A DNA stretch of 64,000 bases from Marinibacterium anthonyi (GCA_003217735.2 CP031585.1:917501-981500); one strand, 5' to 3'; counted from the first letter of the stretch, positions 27,979 through 37,084 are shown. The notes: a model not told the origin generated them from the letters alone. Numbers and translations: made by a program.

Positions 27979-28931
27979 TACTGGCTTGGTTCTATTGCGG
28001 GCTGGGGCTGCTGATGCTTGTCCTGGCCGGGGACCTTCTTGTGAAGGGCGCCGTCAACCTGAGCCTCCGCCTGGGTGTGCCGGCGCTGATCGTGTCGCTG
28101 ACGATCGTGGCCTTCGGAACCTCGGCACCGGAACTTCTGGTGGCCATCAAGGCCACGTTGAACGACGCGCCCGGCATTGCCCTGGGCAATGTCGTGGGAT
28201 CCAACATCGCCAATATCCTGCTGGTCCTGGGCATCCCGGCGTTGCTGGCCCGACTGCACACCAGCGAATGCGACACCCGCAAATCATTCGTCATGATGAT
28301 CGCCGCTTCGGTGCTGTTCATCGCGCTGGTCTTTCGCGGAACCCTGGGCGTGGGGGCTGGCCTGATCCTGCTGGCCGCGCTGGCGCTGGTGCTGGGCGAC
28401 AACATCTGGGACGCCCGGTGCCACCGCAAGGCGGGCGAGGACCAGGACGACGAGCTTGAAGGCCTCGACGAGGCCGATCCCGACATGCCGTACTGGCGCA
28501 TCGCGCTTTACCTGGTGCTGGGCCTGGTAGGCCTGCCGATGGGCGCCAGCCTGCTGGTCGACAGCGCGACCGAGATCGCGCTGGCCTACGGGGTCAGCCA
28601 GTCGGTGATCGGGCTGACGCTGGTGGCCGTGGGGACGTCGCTGCCCGAACTGGCCACGACGGTGATGGCCGCGCTGCGCCGCCAGGCGGACGTGGCCCTG
28701 GGCAACGTGATCGGGTCCAACGTCTTCAACCTGCTGGCCATCATCGGCGTCGCATCCTTCTTCGGGCCGATCCGGGTGGATCCGGAATTCCTGGATTTCG
28801 ACGTCTGGGTGATGCTGGCCTCGGCCTTGCTCATGATCCCCTTCGTCTTCTTCAAACGCGACATCACCTGGCCCTGGGGGCTTGCCCTGGTCACGCTCTA
28901 TGGGGCTTATGTAGCCGCAATTCTGTACTGA
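27975..28931 (+). CDS. Calcium/sodium (CaCA family) antiporter
   Basis: A 318-residue inner-membrane antiporter of the YrbG/CaxA type. The two alpha repeats, VAFGTSAPELLVAIKA and VAVGTSLPELATTVMA, each with GN(V/V)(V/I)GSN, form the ion-binding core. An acidic cytoplasmic loop (GEDQDDELEGLDEADPD) lies between the halves. The start is a GTG overlapping the previous stop, with GGAGG 10 bases upstream. It probably exports Ca2+ in exchange for Na+ or H+. Confidence 0.9.
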   Translation: MILAWFYCGLGLLMLVLAGDLLVKGAVNLSLRLGVPALIVSLTIVAFGTSAPELLVAIKATLNDAPGIALGNVVGSNIANILLVLGIPALLARLHTSECDTRKSFVMMIAASVLFIALVFRGTLGVGAGLILLAALALVLGDNIWDARCHRKAGEDQDDELEGLDEADPDMPYWRIALYLVLGLVGLPMGASLLVDSATEIALAYGVSQSVIGLTLVAVGTSLPELATTVMAALRRQADVALGNVIGSNVFNLLAIIGVASFFGPIRVDPEFLDFDVWVMLASALLMIPFVFFKRDITWPWGLALVTLYGAYVAAILY

Positions 28932-28952
28932 CACCCCGCGATCGGAGACAAG

Positions 28953-29735
28953 ATGAAGGGACGCGCACTGGTGACCGGCGCCGGCACCCGGCTGGGCCGC
29001 GAGATGGCGATCTATCTGGGCGAGCGGGACTTTGACGTGGCGGTGCATTACGCGGGCTCGGAAGAGGGCGCGCGAGAGACCGTGGATGCGATCCGCCAGG
29101 ACGGCTGCGACGCGGTCGCGCTGCAGGCCGACCTGCTGGACGAGGACGCCGCCGCCAACCTGCTGCCGCGCGCCGCACAGGCGCTTGGCGGGCCGATCAC
29201 CTGCCTGGTCAACAACGCGTCGATCTTCGAATACGACAACATCCACACCGCCACGCGCGACAGCTGGGACCGCCACATCGGGTCGAACCTGCGCGCGCCC
29301 TTCCTGCTGACCCAGGCGCTGGCCGCCCAGGGGCTGGAACCCGGCCGCGACGCGATGGGCGAACCGGTGGCGACGGGGCTGGTGGTGAACATGATCGACC
29401 AGCGCGTGCGCAAGCTGACGCCCGAATTCATGACCTACACGATTGCCAAGATGGGCCTGTGGACCCTGACGCAGACCGCCGCCCAGGGTCTTGCGCCCGT
29501 CATCCGCGTGAACGCGATCGGGCCCGGACCGACGCTAAAAGGGGCACGCCAGACGGAATCGCACTTCAGGGCGCAGCGCGAAGCGACGATCCTTGAACGG
29601 GGTGCGGATCCTGCGGACATTACCCGGACGCTTGGCTATTTCCTCGATTCGCCCGGCGTGACCGGCCAGCTGATCTGCGTTGACGGCGGTCAGCACCTGG
29701 CCTGGCGGACCCCGGACGTTCTGGGGCCGGAATGA
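28953..29735 (+). CDS. SDR-family oxidoreductase, pteridine-reductase-like
   Basis: A 260-residue short-chain dehydrogenase. The cofactor motif TGAGTRLG resembles the TGxxxRxG of pteridine reductases and FolM rather than the classical TGxxxGIG; NNAS and the YTIAKMGL Tyr-Lys pair are present, and ICVDGGQHLAW closes the domain. It may reduce dihydromonapterin or dihydrofolate. CGGAGA precedes the start. It is followed by a 300-bp non-coding gap and uvrC. Confidence 0.82.
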   Translation: MKGRALVTGAGTRLGREMAIYLGERDFDVAVHYAGSEEGARETVDAIRQDGCDAVALQADLLDEDAAANLLPRAAQALGGPITCLVNNASIFEYDNIHTATRDSWDRHIGSNLRAPFLLTQALAAQGLEPGRDAMGEPVATGLVVNMIDQRVRKLTPEFMTYTIAKMGLWTLTQTAAQGLAPVIRVNAIGPGPTLKGARQTESHFRAQREATILERGADPADITRTLGYFLDSPGVTGQLICVDGGQHLAWRTPDVLGPE

Positions 29736-30035
29736 CGCTGGATCGCGACGGCTGACGCAAGTTTTGCACTGCGCTCATCTTCGTTACCTATTCGTTACAC
29801 TTCTGTCTTTGCTTTCATACACTTGGGCCATGTCCAGATATTTCTTGGGAAATTTCAGCGGGTTATGGTCGCGCCTAAAAATGTAGCAAAGTAACGAATG
29901 CCCCGGAATACAACGAAAAATCCAACTCGCCCCAAACATATGCTCAGACTTATCCACACGAATGGTGGATTTGTTTCGGCTTGATCCCGCCGCTTCTAGA
30001 TTGCAGCGAGGGGGGCAGAATCATATCTCGGTACC
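29736..30035 (+). other. AT-rich intergenic region before uvrC, with a DnaA-box match
   Basis: No credible gene. It contains ATTCGTTAC near 29788 and its inverted copy GTAACGAAT near 29892, about 100 bp apart, and TTATCCACA at 29950-29958, a perfect match to the DnaA-box consensus. Composition is clearly more AT-rich than the flanks. The uvrC promoter presumably lies here but I cannot place it. Confidence 0.5.
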
Positions 30036-31910
30036 ATGACAGCTGACGCCGACCCCGCCACTGAAACGCCCCTGACGGGCCATGCCTGCATCCAGGCCTA
30101 CCTGAAGACGCTGGACAGCTCGCCCGGCGTGTACCGCATGCTCGATGCGCAGGCGCGGGTGCTGTACGTGGGCAAGGCGCGCAACCTCAAGGCGCGGGTG
30201 TCCAGCTATGCCCGCCCGGCGGGCCATTCGGGGCGCATCGACCGGATGATCCGCGACACTGCGTCGATGATGTTCCTGACCACGCGCACGGAAACCGAAG
30301 CGCTGCTGTTGGAACAGAACCTGATCAAGCAGCTCAAGCCCAAGTACAACGTCCTGCTGCGCGACGACAAATCCTTCCCCAACATCCTGGTGGCCAAGGA
30401 TCACGCCTATCCGCAGATCAAGAAGCATCGCGGCGCCAAGACGGAAAAGGGCGCCTATTTCGGCCCCTTCGCCAGCGCCGGCGCCGTGAACCGGACGCTG
30501 AACCAGCTGCAAAAGGCGTTCCTTTTGCGCAATTGTTCGGATTCCATGTTCGAAAGCCGCACACGGCCCTGTCTTCTGTACCAGATCAAGCGCTGTTCGG
30601 CCCCCTGCACCGGCCTGATCTCGGACGAAGGCTATGCCGAGGCGGTGCGCGATGCCGAACGGTTCCTGTCCGGCCGGTCGACCAAGGTGCAGGAAGACCT
30701 GGCCGAACAGATGATGGAAGCCTCGGAGGCGATGGAATTCGAACGCGCCGCCGCCTTGCGCGACCGGATCCGGGCGCTGACCACGGTGCAATCGTCGCAG
30801 GGCATCAACCCGCGCGGCGTGGACGAGGCCGACGTGATCGCGCTGCACATGGACAACGGGCAGGCCTGTGTTCAGGTGTTCTTCATCCGGTCGGGCCAGA
30901 ACTGGGGCAACAAGGACTTCTATCCGCGCGTCGGGGCGGACGTCAGTGCCGCCGAAACGATGGAAGCGTTCCTTGGCCAGTTCTACGACAACAAGGAGCC
31001 GCCGAAGCAGGTGATCCTGTCGGATGCGATCGAGGACGCCGACCTGATGTGCGACGCGCTGAGCCAGAAGGCCGGGCGCAAGGTCGACATCCTGGTGCCC
31101 CAGCGCGGCGAGAAAAAGGAACTGGTGTCGGGCGCCTTGCGCAACGCGCGGGAATCCCTGGGCCGGAAGATGGCAGAAAGCGCGACCCAGACGAAACTGC
31201 TGGCCGGCATCGCCGAGGCCTTCAACCTGGACAGCCCGCCGCAGCGGATCGAGGTCTACGACAACTCGCACATCCAGGGCGCCCATGCGGTGGGCGGCAT
31301 GATCGTGGCCGGGCCCGAAGGGTTCATGAAGAACCACTACCGCAAGTTCAACATCAAGGGCGACGACCTGACGCCCGGCGATGACTTCGGCATGATGAAG
31401 GAAGTCCTGTCGCGCCGCTTCGCCCGGCTGCAAAAGGAAGACCCGGACCGCGAACAGGGCCAATGGCCGGACCTTCTGCTGATCGACGGCGGGGCAGGGC
31501 AGGTGAGCGCCGTGGCCGAGATCATGGCGCAATACGGGGTCGAGGACATCCCGATGGTCGGCGTCGCCAAGGGCATCGACCGCGACCACGGCAAGGAGGA
31601 ATTCCACCGGGTGGGCAAGATGCCGATGGCGCTGCGCCACAACGACCCGGTTCTGTACTTTATCCAGCGCCTGCGGGACGAGGCGCACCGCTTTGCCATC
31701 GGCACCCACCGGGCGAAACGATCCAAGGCCGTGGCCGCCAATCCGCTGGACGAAATCGATGGCGTGGGATCGACCCGCAAGCGGGCGCTGCTGAAGCATT
31801 TCGGGTCGGCCAAGGCGGTCAGCCGGGCCAACCTGGTGGACCTGAAGGCGGTCGATGGCATCTCGGACGCGCTGGCCGAGAAGATTTACGATTTCTTTCA
31901 GGATCGGTGA
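30036..31910 (+). CDS. uvrC: Excinuclease ABC subunit C
   Basis: A 624-residue nucleotide-excision-repair nuclease of normal length. The N-terminal GIY-YIG nuclease domain is seen in [26 protein letters not shown]; a central UVR motif ([22 protein letters not shown]) binds UvrB; the RNase-H-like domain contains [18 protein letters not shown] and LLIDGGAGQ; a helix-hairpin-helix pair closes it ([38 protein letters not shown]). It makes both incisions flanking a lesion handed over by UvrAB. No strong ribosome site precedes the ATG. Confidence 0.97.
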   Translation: MTADADPATETPLTGHACIQAYLKTLDSSPGVYRMLDAQARVLYVGKARNLKARVSSYARPAGHSGRIDRMIRDTASMMFLTTRTETEALLLEQNLIKQLKPKYNVLLRDDKSFPNILVAKDHAYPQIKKHRGAKTEKGAYFGPFASAGAVNRTLNQLQKAFLLRNCSDSMFESRTRPCLLYQIKRCSAPCTGLISDEGYAEAVRDAERFLSGRSTKVQEDLAEQMMEASEAMEFERAAALRDRIRALTTVQSSQGINPRGVDEADVIALHMDNGQACVQVFFIRSGQNWGNKDFYPRVGADVSAAETMEAFLGQFYDNKEPPKQVILSDAIEDADLMCDALSQKAGRKVDILVPQRGEKKELVSGALRNARESLGRKMAESATQTKLLAGIAEAFNLDSPPQRIEVYDNSHIQGAHAVGGMIVAGPEGFMKNHYRKFNIKGDDLTPGDDFGMMKEVLSRRFARLQKEDPDREQGQWPDLLLIDGGAGQVSAVAEIMAQYGVEDIPMVGVAKGIDRDHGKEEFHRVGKMPMALRHNDPVLYFIQRLRDEAHRFAIGTHRAKRSKAVAANPLDEIDGVGSTRKRALLKHFGSAKAVSRANLVDLKAVDGISDALAEKIYDFFQDR

Positions 31911-31964
31911 CTTGCACCTCCCCCGGGGCTGGGATTGGGTGGCGCAAAGAACCGGAGACTCCCC

Positions 31965-33125
31965 ATGCCGTTGATGCAAGGCTTTCCCCCCGATCCCGAA
32001 ACCCGCGTGACGCTCGCCAACTGGCGCACGCAGCCCTATTCGTCCTGGGGGTTCCACCACGTGCGCGAGATCGTGCCCTCGGCCGAGATCCGCAATGATC
32101 CCTCCGATGTCTGGGCGCTGGACAACGGCGCGCCGCTGATCGATCCCGCCGCGCTGGACGCCGCGGTGGCCAAAACCAACACCGATGCGCTGGTGGTGCT
32201 GCACAAGGGTCGCGTGGTGCATGAATTGTACCGCAACGGCATGACGGCCGAGGATCCGCATATCCTGATGTCGGTGTCGAAATCGGTGCTGGGCCTGCTG
32301 GCGGGGATCCTGCAGGGCAAGGGGTTGCTGGATGTGTCGGCGCCCCTGACCGACTACATCCCCGAACTGCACGGCACCGCCTATGAAGGCGCCACCGTGC
32401 GCCAGGCGCTGGACATGCAGGTCGCCCTGGTCTTTTCCGAGGATTACACTGCCAAAGGCGGCCCGATCATCGCCTACCGCAAGGCCGCCAACTGGAACCC
32501 GCTGGAACCGGGAGAACAGCCGTTGGACCTGCGCAGCTTCCAGCTGACCCTGACCGAAGGCGCCGGTCCCCATGGCGCGGTGTTCCGCTATGCCTCGCCG
32601 GTGACCGACCTGATGGCCTGGGTGATGGAACGGGCGACGGGCACGCGGTACGCGGACCTGCTGTCGGATTACCTGCTGCGGTCGATGGGTGCGGAACGGC
32701 CGGGCTACATCACCGTCGACCGGATCGGCGGGGCGCGGGCGGCGGGCGGTGTCTGTCTTGTCGCGCGGGACCTGGCGCGGATCGGGGCGCTGATGGCCAA
32801 TGGCGGGCGGCGCGGCGACGGGCGCGCGGTGGTGCCCGAAGCCTGGGTGTCGGACATCTTCGAAAACGGCAGCGCCGAGGCCTGGGACAAGGGCGATTTC
32901 GCCGCCTACTATCCCGGTGTGAAGACCCATTACCGCACCAAGTGGTATGTCCACCTGGGCGCCGAGCCGCTGCTGCGGGGTGTCGGGATCCACGGCCAAT
33001 ACGTCTTTGTCGATCCGGCCCGGGACCTGGCCGTCGCCTGGTTCGCCTCGGAAACCGATGCGGCGACTTCGGGTTATTACCCCCAACGCCAGGCCGTGGT
33101 GGATCAATTGAGGGCGGCGTGCTGA
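31965..33125 (+). CDS. Serine hydrolase, beta-lactamase class C family
   Basis: A 386-residue penicillin-binding-protein-like hydrolase. The SxxK motif SVSK is at residues 103-106 and a Tyr of the YxN/YxS motif is in FRYASPVTDLM; the KTG-like triad element is not clear (perhaps GVGIHGQY). There is no signal peptide, so it is likely cytoplasmic and an esterase or amidase, as with 6-aminohexanoate-dimer-hydrolase-like proteins. It sits between uvrC and pgsA, two genes that are often close together in this group. Confidence 0.85.
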   Translation: MPLMQGFPPDPETRVTLANWRTQPYSSWGFHHVREIVPSAEIRNDPSDVWALDNGAPLIDPAALDAAVAKTNTDALVVLHKGRVVHELYRNGMTAEDPHILMSVSKSVLGLLAGILQGKGLLDVSAPLTDYIPELHGTAYEGATVRQALDMQVALVFSEDYTAKGGPIIAYRKAANWNPLEPGEQPLDLRSFQLTLTEGAGPHGAVFRYASPVTDLMAWVMERATGTRYADLLSDYLLRSMGAERPGYITVDRIGGARAAGGVCLVARDLARIGALMANGGRRGDGRAVVPEAWVSDIFENGSAEAWDKGDFAAYYPGVKTHYRTKWYVHLGAEPLLRGVGIHGQYVFVDPARDLAVAWFASETDAATSGYYPQRQAVVDQLRAAC

Positions 33126-33155
33126 CACGGCGGGCACGGGGCGGGCGCAGGGACG

Positions 33156-33186
33156 TCGCGCGGCGGGCAGATTCCCGCCCGCGCGA
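33156..33186. other. Strong GC hairpin before pgsA
   Basis: CGCGC-GGCGGG and CCCGCC-CGCGCG arms around CAGATT give a stable stem with one bulge between the serine hydrolase and pgsA. There is no T run, so it may be a Rho-assisted terminator or an mRNA-stability stem. Confidence 0.45.
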
Positions 33187-33246
33187 CCTGCCCAACGCCC
33201 GCCGGATGCGGTTTCCGCCGGCGTGCAACTGAGGTAGGTAAGCGCC

Positions 33247-33912
33247 ATGACTGTTACGATCCCCACCATCCTGACGCTGTTGCGGCTGGTCGCGGCGCCT
33301 GCCATGGCGCTGGTTTTCCTGGTATTCGACCGGCCCACGGCCGACTGGTGCGCGCTGGCGCTGTTCGTCGCCGCCTCGGTCACCGACTGGATCGACGGCT
33401 ACATCGCGCGGGGCTGGGGACAGGTATCGCGCCTGGGCACCATGCTGGACCCGATCGCCGACAAGGCGATGGTGTCCGCGGCGCTTCTGGTGATGTGCGT
33501 GACCTCGTCGTTGGGCTGGTGGCTGATGCTGCCGGGCGTGGTGATCCTGTTCCGCGAGGTCTTCGTGTCGGGGCTCAGGGAATTCCTGGGCGACGTGTCG
33601 GGCACGCTGGCCGTCACCCGGTTGGCCAAGTGGAAGACGACGGCGCAGATGGTGGCCATCGCCGTGCTGCTGGCCGAAGGCATTGCCGAACATCACGCGG
33701 GCCTGGCCGCGCAGGGGCTTGACCCGCGCGTGGTGAAGGCCATCCTTGACCGGCGGATGGTGGACCAGCAGGACCTGCGCTGGTGGGCCGACATGGCCTG
33801 GGCGCTGGGGTGGATGGGCTTGACGCTGTTGTGGCTGGCGGCGGTGCTGACCGTCTGGACGGGTGTCGAATACTTCCGCAAGGCCATTCCGCATCTGAGG
33901 GAGACGAAGTGA
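33247..33912 (+). CDS. pgsA: CDP-diacylglycerol--glycerol-3-phosphate 3-phosphatidyltransferase
   Basis: A 221-residue membrane enzyme for phosphatidylglycerol synthesis. The CDP-alcohol phosphotransferase motif DGYIARGWGQVSRLGTMLDPIAD contains the three catalytic Asp. Several hydrophobic helices follow. An insertion of about 35 residues near 130-170 (ERGIAEHHAGLAAQGLDPR-like segment) precedes the last helix. It overlaps moaD by TGATG. Confidence 0.94.
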   Translation: MTVTIPTILTLLRLVAAPAMALVFLVFDRPTADWCALALFVAASVTDWIDGYIARGWGQVSRLGTMLDPIADKAMVSAALLVMCVTSSLGWWLMLPGVVILFREVFVSGLREFLGDVSGTLAVTRLAKWKTTAQMVAIAVLLAEGIAEHHAGLAAQGLDPRVVKAILDRRMVDQQDLRWWADMAWALGWMGLTLLWLAAVLTVWTGVEYFRKAIPHLRETK

Positions 33913-34157
33913 TGGACGTGCTGTACTTCGCCTGGGTCCGGGAACGGATCGGGCTGCCGAAGGAAAAGGTCGAAACCGGCGCCGCCACCGTGGCGGACCT
34001 GGTCGCCGAGCTGTCGGCGCGGGAGGAACGCTATGCGCTGGCGTTTTCGGACGTGTCGGCGCTGCGGGTCGCGCTGGACCAGGAGCTTTCGGATTTCGAT
34101 GCGCCGCTGGCCGGCGTGCGCGAGGTGGCGTTCTTTCCGCCCATGACGGGTGGCTGA
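33912..34157 (+). CDS. moaD: Molybdopterin synthase small subunit
   Basis: An 81-residue ubiquitin-like protein that ends in the required Gly-Gly (FFPPMTGG), which is adenylated and thiocarboxylated to donate sulfur. The ATG overlaps the pgsA stop as TGATG. moaE follows 14 bp later. Confidence 0.94.
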   Translation: MDVLYFAWVRERIGLPKEKVETGAATVADLVAELSAREERYALAFSDVSALRVALDQELSDFDAPLAGVREVAFFPPMTGG

Positions 34158-34171
34158 ATCGGGTGGCTGAG

Positions 34172-34615
34172 ATGAAGATCGTCGTCGATGCCGCGCCGTT
34201 CGATGCGGGGGAGGAGCTGAACCGCTTCACCGCCGGGGTGTCGGCGATGGGCGCGGTGGTAAGCTTTTCGGGGATCGTCCGGCAGAACGGGGACGGGTCG
34301 CTGCGGGCGATGGAGATCGAACATTATCCCGGCATGACCGAGAAGGCGATCCGGTCCATGGCCGAGGAGGCGGTGCGGCGCTGGGATCTGGGCGACGTGC
34401 TGGTCATTCACCGGCATGGGGCGCTGGGCGTGGGGGAGGCGATCATGATGGTGGCGACGGCGGCGCGGCATCGGGTGGCGGCCTTCGAGGCGGCGGAATT
34501 CCTCATGGATTACCTGAAATCCCGCGCCCCCTTCTGGAAGAAGGAGGTCACCGGCGAGGGCGAAGGATGGGTCGCGGCGACCGATCAGGACGAGGCGGCA
34601 CTGGACCGCTGGTAA
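34172..34615 (+). CDS. moaE: Molybdopterin synthase catalytic subunit
   Basis: A 147-residue MoaE, which joins MoaD to convert cyclic pyranopterin monophosphate to molybdopterin. Visible are VSFSGIVR, the VIHRHGALGVGE core, ARHRVAAFEAAEFLMDYLKSRAPFWKKE with the active-site Lys. The ATG at 34172 gives the usual N-terminus; a GTG three codons upstream is also possible. Confidence 0.93.
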   Translation: MKIVVDAAPFDAGEELNRFTAGVSAMGAVVSFSGIVRQNGDGSLRAMEIEHYPGMTEKAIRSMAEEAVRRWDLGDVLVIHRHGALGVGEAIMMVATAARHRVAAFEAAEFLMDYLKSRAPFWKKEVTGEGEGWVAATDQDEAALDRW

Positions 34616-34642
34616 GGCGCCTGGATGGTCCGCGGGGGAAGC

Positions 34643-34660
34643 TGTCCCACGCGTGGGACA
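34643..34660. repeat. Perfect 18-bp palindrome downstream of moaE
   Basis: TGTCCCACGCGTGGGACA reads the same on both strands. It is followed by TTTT, so on the plus strand it could act as a terminator for moaE, or serve as a protein-binding or recombination site. Confidence 0.85.
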
Positions 34661-34973
34661 TTTTCAGACTTAATGAAATCAATGGGTTCCAGAGGCGGAT
34701 TTACCAAACGTTAGGGTTTGGGGGGCCGGGCGCAAGGCTGTTTTGTCCGTCGCTTGCCGGGTTCGGGGGCTTGTCGGGGCGCGAACCGGATCGCTTGCGA
34801 CAGGGGTGAGCCGACAATTGAAGCCGGATCGATGGGCGAACGGACCTTGTCGCCTGGCGCGGCAAAGGTCCGCAGGAGACGGCCCGATCTGAAATGCCCC
34901 TTGCACCGAGGGGCGCCACGAATTGCCCCCTGGCGGCTATTCGGCCCGGCACGCAGAAGTTCAGGCACGGGAT

Positions 34974-35003
34974 GGCGCAAGTCACTGGCGCAAGTCACTG
35001 GCG
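34974..35003. repeat. 13-bp tandem duplication
   Basis: GGCGCAAGTCACT occurs at 34974-34986 and again at 34987-34999, followed by a further GGCG. Confidence 0.8.
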
Positions 35004-35007
35004 TGCG

Positions 35008-35062
35008 GACCGGTCATTCAATGTCGGGCGGCCTTTCACCGCCAGACATTGAATGGCCGGTC
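35008..35062 (-). terminator. Long hairpin ending the EamA transporter gene
   Basis: Arms of 24 bases (35008-35031 and 35039-35062) pair with two mismatches around a 7-base loop. It starts at the stop codon of the minus-strand transporter. The stem is much longer than a usual terminator and has no T run, so a palindromic repeat element is an alternative. Confidence 0.5.
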
Positions 35063-35984
35063 AGGTCGGTTTGCCGGTCTCGCTTCTTCTGCGCAGCCGA
35101 TCAACGATACGGCCGTCGATCGCCAGCAACCCGATGCAAATCAGACCCATTCCGGCATAGTGCCGCAGCGCCAGTTGTTCCTTGAGGATGAGCGTGCCCA
35201 GCAAAATGGCGCTGACCGGGACCAGCAGCGTCACAAGCGCCACATTCACCGCCCCGGCCGACGCGAGGATCCGAAAGAAGATCACGTAGGCCACAGCCGT
35301 CGACACGATGGCCAGCGCCAGAACCGATGCGATCACGGGCGGGCTTGGCATTGCCAAGGCCCAGGGCCGGTCAAAGGCGGATACGATCGGCACCATCATG
35401 AAGGTCGTCGCAACGAGCTGCCCGAACGCGACCTGTGTCGCGCTCAGGCTCATCGCCTTGAACCTGCGGCCATAGACCCCGGCGAAGCCATAGGACAGGG
35501 CCGCCCCCAAACACGCGAGCATCCCCACAGACGCGATGCCCGCCCCGTCGAGAACGCCGCCCGCCAGCAGAACGACCACGCCCAGAAAGCCGAACAGGAT
35601 GCCGATGGCCTTGTTGGCCGCCATGCGTTCATCGGACAGCAGGAAATGCGCAATGATGATGGAAAAGATCGGCGTGGTGGCGTTGATGATCGAAGCCAGG
35701 CCGCTGGGGATCCTGGTCTGCGCCCAGAACAGGAGGCTGAAGGGGAGCATGTTGTTCAGAAACCCCATGACCAGGAATGCCACGACGGCCCCCTTCGAGA
35801 ACGGCCAGGCTTCGCTTCGCAGCCTGAGGATCAGGGTCAGTGTCAGTGCGGCAATACCGGTGCGCAGCGCCACGACCGTCAGGGGAGGTAGCTCGCGCAC
35901 GGCAACGGCGGCGAAAAAGAAGGATCCGCCCCACAGGAGGGATAGAAGAAGGAGCAGCGCCCAATCCTGCAATGTCATGCGCAT
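35061..35984 (-). CDS. EamA/DMT-family transporter
   Basis: A 307-residue ten-helix transporter with two EamA repeats; LLLLSLLWGGSFFFAAVAVRELPPLTVVALR is typical. It is a different paralogue from the one at 20487. Substrate unknown, probably an amino-acid-like metabolite. It is divergent from the Ada-N/AraC regulator, which may control it. Confidence 0.9.
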   Translation of the reverse strand: MRMTLQDWALLLLLSLLWGGSFFFAAVAVRELPPLTVVALRTGIAALTLTLILRLRSEAWPFSKGAVVAFLVMGFLNNMLPFSLLFWAQTRIPSGLASIINATTPIFSIIIAHFLLSDERMAANKAIGILFGFLGVVVLLAGGVLDGAGIASVGMLACLGAALSYGFAGVYGRRFKAMSLSATQVAFGQLVATTFMMVPIVSAFDRPWALAMPSPPVIASVLALAIVSTAVAYVIFFRILASAGAVNVALVTLLVPVSAILLGTLILKEQLALRHYAGMGLICIGLLAIDGRIVDRLRRRSETGKPT

Positions 35985-36111
35985 GGCGGGTGTCCGTGAA
36001 TCAGCGATTTGTCAGATATGTACAGGTTGGCGTTCCCAAAATCTGGCCGCTTTCGGACGTCATCACCCGCGCGGCCTCGCACCGCGCGGGGTTGGCAGGT
36101 AGACTTTTTCC

Positions 36112-36672
36112 ATGTTCGATTTTGAGACATGCAACGCGGCGCGGCTGAGGCGCGATCCCGCCTTTGACGGAAAGTTCTTCACGGCTGTCCGCACGACAAG
36201 AATTTACTGTCGCCCGGTCTGTCCGGTGAAACATCCCTTGACGAAGAACGTCAGCTATTACCCGAGCGCCGCAGCGGCCGAGCGCGCAGGCTATCGCCCC
36301 TGCCTGCGATGCCGCCCGGAAACCGCGCCGTTCTGTGCCGCATGGAATGGCACCCGCACCACCGTAGAGCGGGCGTTGAACCTGATCGAGGCGGGGGCCC
36401 TGGATACCGGCACGGTCGAGGAACTGGCCGACCGTCTTGGTGTCGGCGCACGGCACCTGTCGCGCCTTTTTACCGATCATGTCGGGGCATCGCCCCTTCA
36501 GACCGCCCAGACCCTGCGCATCGGGCGGGCCAAACGCCTGCTGGATGAAACCACGCTGCCAATCACGGAAATTGCGTTCAAGGCGGGCTTTGGCAGCGTT
36601 CGGCGGTTCAACGCGGCGTTCCTGAAGCTTTATGGCCGGTCCCCATCCGCGGTCCGAAGACCGAAGCGATGA
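36112..36672 (+). CDS. Ada-type methylphosphotriester regulator with AraC DNA-binding domain
   Basis: A 186-residue protein joining the Ada N-terminal zinc domain (Cys33, Cys37, Cys64, Cys67 in IYCRPVCPV and PCLRCRPE) to an AraC-type helix-turn-helix pair (VEELADRLGVGARHLSRLF; ITEIAFKAGFGSVRRFNAAF). In Ada one of these Cys takes a methyl group from DNA phosphotriesters and turns the protein into an activator. The O6-methylguanine methyltransferase domain is absent. It is divergent from the EamA transporter rather than next to a repair gene. Confidence 0.9.
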   Translation: MFDFETCNAARLRRDPAFDGKFFTAVRTTRIYCRPVCPVKHPLTKNVSYYPSAAAAERAGYRPCLRCRPETAPFCAAWNGTRTTVERALNLIEAGALDTGTVEELADRLGVGARHLSRLFTDHVGASPLQTAQTLRIGRAKRLLDETTLPITEIAFKAGFGSVRRFNAAFLKLYGRSPSAVRRPKR

Positions 36673-36695
36673 CCAGGGTGCGGCGCACCCTGGTC
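36671..36695 (+). terminator. Hairpin terminator after the Ada-like gene
   Basis: GACCAGGGTGC (36671-36681) pairs perfectly with GCACCCTGGTC (36685-36695), an 11-bp stem with a 3-base loop that overlaps the stop codon. No T run follows, so it may stop transcription with Rho help or in both directions. Confidence 0.55.
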
Positions 36696-36754
36696 GCATG
36701 CCTGCCTGCCGCCCGATCCAAAAGGTCCGCGAAGGCGCGCGGGCACCCCGTTTG

Positions 36755-37084
36755 TCAGGCGGTGCCCTGGATGCGTTCGACGTAGCTGCGCATTTCCTCG
36801 GCCTCGTGACGGGCCTCGCGCAGGCCTTCCATGGCGGCGCGCAGTTCGGCTTCGGTCTGGGTGAGCTGGTTGGTCAGCTCGGCCTCGCGCTGCTGGAGGT
36901 AGGTGATCGCCTTGTCGCGCGTCTCTTCGGCCTCGTGCAGTTCCTGGCTCATCCGGTCGAGCTGATCGACGTCCTGGGCGCTGACCCGGGTGAAGCGGTG
37001 CACCAGCCAGTTGGCGAACCAGCCCAGCACGAAGGCCACGAACAGCACGCAGGCGGTGGCGAAAATGAACTCTGTTCTGTTCAT
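36755..37084 (-). CDS. Single-pass membrane protein with a coiled coil
   Basis: A 109-residue protein. Residues 6-26 (FIFATACVLFVAFVLGWFANW) form one membrane helix; residues 45-105 are a long heptad-rich coiled coil (QELHEAEETRDKAITYLQQREAELTNQLTQTEAELRAAMEGL). It lies 20 bp downstream of the OmpA-family gene on the same strand and may act with it in the envelope. No named family is recognised. Confidence 0.7.
   Translation of the reverse strand: MNRTEFIFATACVLFVAFVLGWFANWLVHRFTRVSAQDVDQLDRMSQELHEAEETRDKAITYLQQREAELTNQLTQTEAELRAAMEGLREARHEAEEMRSYVERIQGTA

Larger units (their letters stand above)
34616..35060. other. 445-bp intergenic region with palindrome, tandem repeat and long hairpin
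   Basis: No convincing coding frame. It holds a perfect 18-bp palindrome (34643-34660), an AT-rich patch after it, a 13-bp tandem duplication (34974-34999) and the first half of a long hairpin at 35008-35062. It may be a remnant of an inserted element or a regulatory region; no transposase fragment is recognisable. Confidence 0.6.

Noticed and set aside
29680-29886. Small plus-strand frame after the SDR gene
   Set aside because: It overlaps the end of the SDR gene, lacks a ribosome site and shows no recognisable product.
29950-29958. Replication origin at the DnaA-box match
   Set aside because: One box only, no box cluster, no neighbouring dnaA, dnaN, hemE or parAB genes.
30021-33383. Long minus-strand open frame opposite uvrC and the serine hydrolase
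   Set aside because: Low-complexity composition without motifs, fully antisense to uvrC, which has all its domains.
34718-35185. Plus-strand frame of about 155 codons across the moaE-EamA gap
   Set aside because: It runs over the hairpin and into the antisense of the transporter, with an unlikely composition and no motif.
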